From NCBI GenBank assembly GCA_029844215.1, contig JAQGDG010000265.1, positions 150,874 through 214,873 on the forward strand: a stretch of DNA of 64,000 nt, given 5' to 3'. The notes beneath the pieces were generated by a model, which saw only the letters and a program-made list of their open reading frames with translations, did no database searches and was not told the DNA's origin. The position numbers were made by a program, and so were the translations under genes. Source of the stretch: Przewalskia tangutica. Lineage: Eukaryota; Streptophyta; Magnoliopsida; Solanales; Solanaceae. Below are positions 58,655 to 64,000 of this stretch, in pieces (within the stretch, counting starts at the first letter, position 1; every line of letters starts with the position of its first letter).

Positions 58655-61600
58655 TGTTATACCTCAGATTTGCAGTATGCACGTATGGACGACGTGACGT
58701 AAATTTGAGCCTTGGTTAGGCATCGATTCAAATTTGGGCACAAGTGCCGACAGAGTCGCTTTCGGCGAACGTTTCCACTACGCTGAGAAATTCCGCTATG
58801 TCATTTAGTATTTTTATGGATTTTTCCGAGCTGACGAACATTTTTGGATTAACGAGGGCGATTAACTTGTCACTCTCATAGGACGGCAAAGAGGAGGCTT
58901 GGCCTTGGCCGATTGGTCCCTCCTTTTGTGCCTTGCTGTGGCTTGTTTTGTGGAGTGTTTTGTGAGTGTTTTGTGGGTGCACTTGGCTTGGATCTTGGCC
59001 TTACACTTGCCTTGCACATGGCTTGATCTTGGCCATTGGTTGGCCTTTGGTTTTGCTATAAATACTCTCTCTTTCAAGACTTCTTCATCCACTCTTCACT
59101 TGCCTAAGTCTTGAGAACCCCTCCCCTCCTCTGTTGACTCTCGCCCAAGAGCCCTCTCCCTTGTGAAGGCCTTTGGCCGAAACCTTCCCTTTGTGAGTTT
59201 AAAGCCAGAACACCCCTCCCTTCGGGTGTTGTTCTCGTGTGGTACCCCCCTTTGTGGGGTATTGAAATACTCCGCCAAGTATTGTGATACTGCCCAAAAT
59301 ACCTTAGCCTTATACCTTGTAGTATTCCAAAGTTACCTCTATACGTAGAGTCCGAAATACTACCTTTTGTCCTTTTTAGTCTCAAACAAACCCTAAGGAA
59401 ACCTTCACCGTTGGTTGAAGTTTTGGAGTAAGCTGGTTAGAACTTCCAAGGGCTGAGCGGATTCGAGCACTCGAGTCGAGCTAAACCTTGCTCAGAGCGA
59501 CTTTAAACTCGGATAATTTTTGGGCTTATCGAGGTAAATATCTTGTCCCTATTGTAATTGGAAATTACATAAGTGTTGAAATATAGTGTCAGATACTATA
59601 TATAGAATCGAACGTAGTTGTTGGCAATGTCTTTGACTTAAGCCTCAAGAATAAAGAATCAATCAATCAGAATTACATAGGACTGACATGAGACTTGTGT
59701 AGTATTATCAATAGTAGAATTGTACGTCCGGTTAGATTTGTTAACCCCCGGTTGGCTTGCAGTTTTATGACAGAGGAGTTTTACGTGAGCTGCGGGGGAG
59801 GTCCAATTTTCCTGGTGGTATCGTTCTACGTTAAGATCTAGATTTTAATAAGCGGCTGTGGCCTTATAGGTTGAAGTGCTACGATGTGACGTAATCTGAC
59901 TAAGGAGTAGCCGACGGTTTGAGGTGACTGAGCGTTTTGCTATTAGTCGATAATCGTCGCAGGTATGTGAACCTCTTCTTATCTCTTCTAGCACGATATG
60001 TGTGAACTATGTAGACGGTGACGCATACGTGCATTATGTTAATCGTGTTTGATTGTTTAAAACATAAAGTGTTATAACGCTTTATGGGAAGTTGGTTATA
60101 AGCTTTATGTAGGTAAGAAAATACTTTGTGGTTTTAAAAGGTAATCGATGGAATTATAACAAGCTAGTTATAATAAAGAACTTGATGTATTTCAAAAAGA
60201 TTTATAATCGCTTTGAAGGAAGAGTAACACTTGGTTTTAAAGGTTTTAAAAGAGTTATACTAGCTTTATGGGAGTTAGGTATAATGTCTTAAGAGAGGTA
60301 AAGAAATGGTTTACTAATGTTAGAAGTTAAGAGACTTGATCTTATAAGATGTAAGACTTAACTTATTTGTTTTAATGTGAATGTTTGTGTGAAACCTCAT
60401 TCGTGAGTAATGAGTACTTGGTTTTTTTTTATTTAAAGGATAATGTTTTAATGATTTCGAAATCGAATGTGTATCGGCATCACCCAGCTGCGTTAATAAA
60501 GGAAAATGTATTGAATAATGATGAATTGTATTAAAACCGTAGAAACTTCCATCCGCATAGAAACTAAGATGAGACAAAATGATATTACATTTTCTAGATC
60601 ATAGGCTGAATAAGAATGTTGTAAATAAGAACAACCTACTCTCACGCGAGACATATATTACTCAATTGTTCAAAAGAAATCAAGTGATTAAGTTTATGAA
60701 CTATGAAACCATTTGAAAATGAGAAGCTTGAGTAATCAAAACTAGGCAAAATCGAACTTAGGAAAGAATGTTGTTACTTGATTTTAAAAAGGAATGTGGC
60801 CTGGCCATTCTAATACTACTGTAAGTGACTTTGATAAAAGTAATGGATCTCTTTAAAGAATTTAACGACGTAGTACTTTAAGGTTAAAACCTGACTTTGG
60901 CTTAAAATGAAGTACTTTGAGTGACGTGAAACTTGTCGGCTGGTTTATGCTTACGCCGTGATGATAGCCTTGTTGTGCAAGTGGTGTTTCATGTTACCGT
61001 TGCCTCGATAAAGCTGGAGGGCCATGGATCGAGGTTACCGTATTCGGCCGGTATCCAGGTGTAGTCGAGGTCTCGCGCTTGCCCGTGACGCTTCGTGTTT
61101 TGGTTGCATTGTATTATTGGTACGGCCGGATCCGGGTAGTTATACTTGTCCTTGCACATCTGGTTTTATAACACGGGTGGGACAAGGTGTTCAAGTATAA
61201 TCCTTGGTATGGTTATATCATAACCGCCGCTAGGCAGCTGAGGAAGAAATTCCACGCACGAGTGCGATAATTTGACAGGCGTTAGTCCTCGTCTTGGATG
61301 TGAATCGGATTATATGTTATATAATGAGTTTGGTCATCATACATGTCTCCTCGCTTTATAGACTATTATGATTTCATTTACGATGGCGCTTGCCATACTG
61401 CAATTGCCAGATCGACTTCCGGCCATACTACGCTGCGCAGTGGTGCATTTACGCTTCATACTTGTACCAAGTAGACCGACTTCCTTTCAGTCGCGTCGTC
61501 GCAGTCGATTTCCCCATACTTAAGTACATTGTACCAGCCTCATGAGGCTTTCGTTAAATCTGCATGATCAACATCGACCGGCATCGGCTTCGATCCTCGC

Positions 61601-61983
61601 TTATGATCAAGACTAAAGCTATGTGTTAGGAAGCTCCGCCCGAGGCTTATCTTTGGTATGTGTTCCACGAAGCAGAGATAATTTGCATATCTGAGAGTAG
61701 TAGGCGGGGTTCACATCCCGTCACTATAGTTGTTGTAAATCTTAGAAGGTCTTCCAGAATCAGCTGCTGCAAGCAGGGCGAGTTGTAAAGGATTAAAACT
61801 GTCGGGTTTGCTGAAGGACGATATACCAAGCGCTTAACTGCTTTCTGCTGGCCTGCTCATTTATTTCATGTCTCTATTTCATAAGCTTTGAAGTTTTATT
61901 TCCGCCGGTTTTCCGATGTTGAACGCTAGGGTGCTTCAGTGGGTAAGTGCACGATCCACGCCCGATTTTAGAATGGGGCGTGG
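58655..61983 (+). mobile_element. Element G, 3' LTR (3.3 kb, noisy right third)
   Basis: Starts TGTTATACCTCAG and follows the 5' LTR throughout. The 3' end is worn (GATTTTAGAATGGGGCGTGG in place of GATTTTCGGGGTGTGACA). From about 61000, and strongly at 61380-61620, it contains extra sequence absent from the 5' copy, with near-repeats of ATACTTGTACCAAGTAGACC type, which look like assembly noise. Confidence 0.82.
59057..59064 (+). promoter_or_regulatory. TATA box of element G 3' LTR
   Basis: TATAAATA in TTGCTATAAATACTCTCTCT; context as at 53743. Confidence 0.73.
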
Positions 61984-62489
61984 ATGTGCTTGCCATCTAT
62001 CTCATTGGCCACGTGGTTAGGGAGTTTCGTGCACGATTCTCGCATTTGCGACTCCTCCCGAATTATCCTCCCGAGAGATTGAGTTTTGTATCGATGCGCT
62101 TTCGGATTATCATTCGGCCTATATCCATTCCAGCCATACATGACGGCACCACGCTGAAGTTGAGAGAGAGTTGAAAGGACCAACCAAGATTTGGCCGAAA
62201 GGCGGCTTTATCGTGCCTATGTTTCTCCTCAGACCGCGCAATATTATTCGCGAGAAGAAGGATGGACGCTACATGTGTGTGTTGATCCGACATAAATACA
62301 ATAAGGTTACCATCAAGAAGCAGACACCCTCCTCGGTGGATTGATGATTTGTTCGACCAGGTGCAGTGAGGGTGCGAGGTGTTTCTCAGAAGATAGGCAC
62401 TCGCGATGCGGTTATCATCAAAGTGTGAAGTTGGTGAGACAGATGTCCCTGCGTGACTCATATCGGACGATGCTAAAGACTGCACTACG
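61984..62489 (+). pseudogene. pol: Element E reverse transcriptase N-terminal part, cut by LTR H
   Basis: Resumes E's pol after element G. In shifting frames it reads VVREF, then LPPER with an IEF-like tail, RPISIP (62117), a KKDGRYMCV block (62262), NKVTIKK (62301), IDDLFDQV (62340) and YHQ plus LRDS (62410-62460). These are the ordered motifs leading into and through the first RT motifs of Ty3/gypsy elements. The catalytic DD motif would come later and is not present, because LTR H begins at 62490 just after a segment like KTALR. Frames change several times and the sequence is noisy. Assignment to E rests on order, strand and the fit at the G insertion. Confidence 0.8.
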
Positions 62490-64000
62490 TGTCATGACCC
62501 AACCTCAGCCCGTGGTCGGATCGTGCCTACCCCGGCACCTTGTAGTGATACAACATCGGTAGAAAATCAGTTGGAAATAAAAACTCTCACACATGAAACA
62601 AGATATATATTAATAAAAAAATAGGTTAACTAAAAGCGGTTACCTTTCCCCGTAGATATATACATCAAACGTGACAATTAGAAATCCTTTACAACCTCGG
62701 CCCACACAAAGATTACAGGCATTCTTAAGAATGTGAATAACAACTATGACGGATAGGAGGCTCGCCATTATACCTGCGAATGTACAAGTACCTACAATGA
62801 TGGGTGACTATACTAAAAGATAAGCCTCTCCTGAGAAACGGAGCTTCCTAAACGCTCAATCATGATCCTATGAGTTTAGGATCAACAATGGTGGCCACTT
62901 TCTACTCGCGGTGCATGAACGCAGCCTCGGCGGAGGCCAAGACAACAGTACTAAGTATGTGAAACTGAAAATATCAGAAATGAAATCTGCAGAGTCTATA
63001 GCAAGTGAGACATTGTGAGCAATCCAAACTGACACCCATAATATTAAACAATATGTTGCTGTCGTGGATCAAATCACGAGGGGCCTCCAAAGTCATCACT
63101 CAAATATAACTATGGGTCTCACGCCTACACAACATCAATCATGCCTTCCGTGGAATACCTTCCTTCTTGGCGGCATTTATGATGTAATAACACCAAGAAG
63201 TACATGAACACCGAAGTCCCACTGCGGTATGGCGCGAACCGTATGACGCAGCAAGTACGAAGCTTTCAACTACGTGTAACTCCTACCGTACGCGCAACAA
63301 TACTAAATAAGCGTATCACGGTAGTCGATCGGCGGGCATTTAGTTAGCCTCTATGATCCACCGCATCACGCCGATCGGCAAGTACGCAGCTTAACTAACA
63401 GATCCACTTCGCAGATCACGAGACTTCGCCCTAACGGGCTGACAAACTGCGGTCATTTAAGCCACGATAGGGACGCGTCACGATAGCTCTCTACCAGATC
63501 CACCGTGATCACGCCGGCCGACCGGGCAAGTACGAGGGCTAACCACCAGATCCCACCTCGCATCACTTAAAACTTCGTCTGAAACACCGACCACGGTCGG
63601 CGCATCCGCGGCAAGCACGGCTGGCCCTACCGTGATCCACCCCGCATCACGTCACCGATCGGGCAAGTACGTAGGACCAACCACCGTGATACCAAAGCCA
63701 GAATCACGAGATCTCATCACAAAACTGAACGGGCAAGGTAATGGCGCTAACTACCGTGAACCAAAGTCTATCCCCACGACCAGGCAAGTAATGGCAGCCA
63801 ACTACCGTATACTCAAAGCCTAATCGGGTGAAGACCTCACTGAGAGCTAGGTACATGGAAAACAATCCTAATGGAATCTATAACCCGTAATACCCAACGT
63901 GTCGCAGGGGTTCAATATTATAACAAGCATGGCACCGCCAGCTGGAAGTATACCAGGCCACCGCATCGCCGTGTCGCATGTCCGTAATGAAAATAACAAG
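62490..64000 (-). mobile_element. LTR H (runs out of window)
   Basis: Starts with the terminal TGTCATGACCCAACC in minus orientation inside RT of E. CTACG at 62485-62489 is the candidate duplication. It shows the usual reverse order: terminal region, hairpin area (62750-62775), then the tandem array. It continues beyond 64000. Confidence 0.82.
63230..63830 (-). repeat. Tandem array of about 50-60 bp in LTR H
   Basis: Units of the form GGGCAAGTACG + GCTAACTACC + GATCCA + CATCACG repeat through the block, irregular in length. They are the reverse complement of the 54-bp units in LTR L (14297-14580), with many indels. Confidence 0.75.

Overview
The window is plant heterochromatin made almost entirely of LTR retrotransposons. 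I found no host gene, rRNA, tRNA gene or CRISPR array. The initiator-Met-tRNA primer site (TGGTATCAGAGC), Tekay/Del-like gag, an Athila-type protease, CCTACGTATCCC repeats and LTR ends of the form TGTTATACCCCGTATTTCC...GGGTCGTGACA suggest a eudicot, probably Solanaceae, in a pericentromeric region. The taxon is an inference from repeat style. Element letters below are mine.

Left part (1-15286). Minus-strand element A has a partial 3' LTR (1-3050), a 1.9-kb internal region with a gag remnant only, and a 5' LTR (4934-8828). It sits in the gag of another minus-strand element, B (8829-9601). B's LTR is broken at about 9601 and joined head to head with a truncated plus-strand LTR, L (9602-11037 and 14263-15286). 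L was split by a minus-strand solo LTR, K (11038-14257, target duplication CATGC).

Middle (15287-25401). A non-coding block carries several tandem arrays with units of about 85, 61 and 98 bp. It resembles the hypervariable 3'UTR of Tat/Ogre elements. Plus-strand solo LTR S (18653-21056, duplication CTCAG) is inserted in it. After that come an unassigned repeat and an Athila-type gag-protease remnant on the minus strand.

Right part (25402-64000) is one deep nest. The Athila remnant is split by minus LTR D. D is split by plus-strand Tekay-like element E (LTR, primer site, gag, protease, RT). E's 5' LTR is split by minus solo LTR F (duplication AGACC). F is split by plus solo LTR M. M is split by plus element N (32411-45430, duplication TTAAT). 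N's 5' LTR is split by minus solo LTR J (duplication ACTAG). E's pol is also split by plus element G (53335-61983) between protease and RT, and by minus LTR H (from 62490) inside RT. For F, N, J, K and S the target reads correctly once the insert and one duplication copy are removed.

A, N and G have the same unusual plan: LTRs over 3 kb, a damaged gag, no pol, a shared non-coding 3' region, a small hairpin and a polypurine tract. They look like gag-only non-autonomous elements (TR-GAG-like) that would need proteins from an autonomous relative such as E. All coding sequence seen is broken. Copies of one LTR agree in AT-rich parts and differ mostly by indels in CG-rich parts, so part of the damage may be base-calling error at methylated sites.
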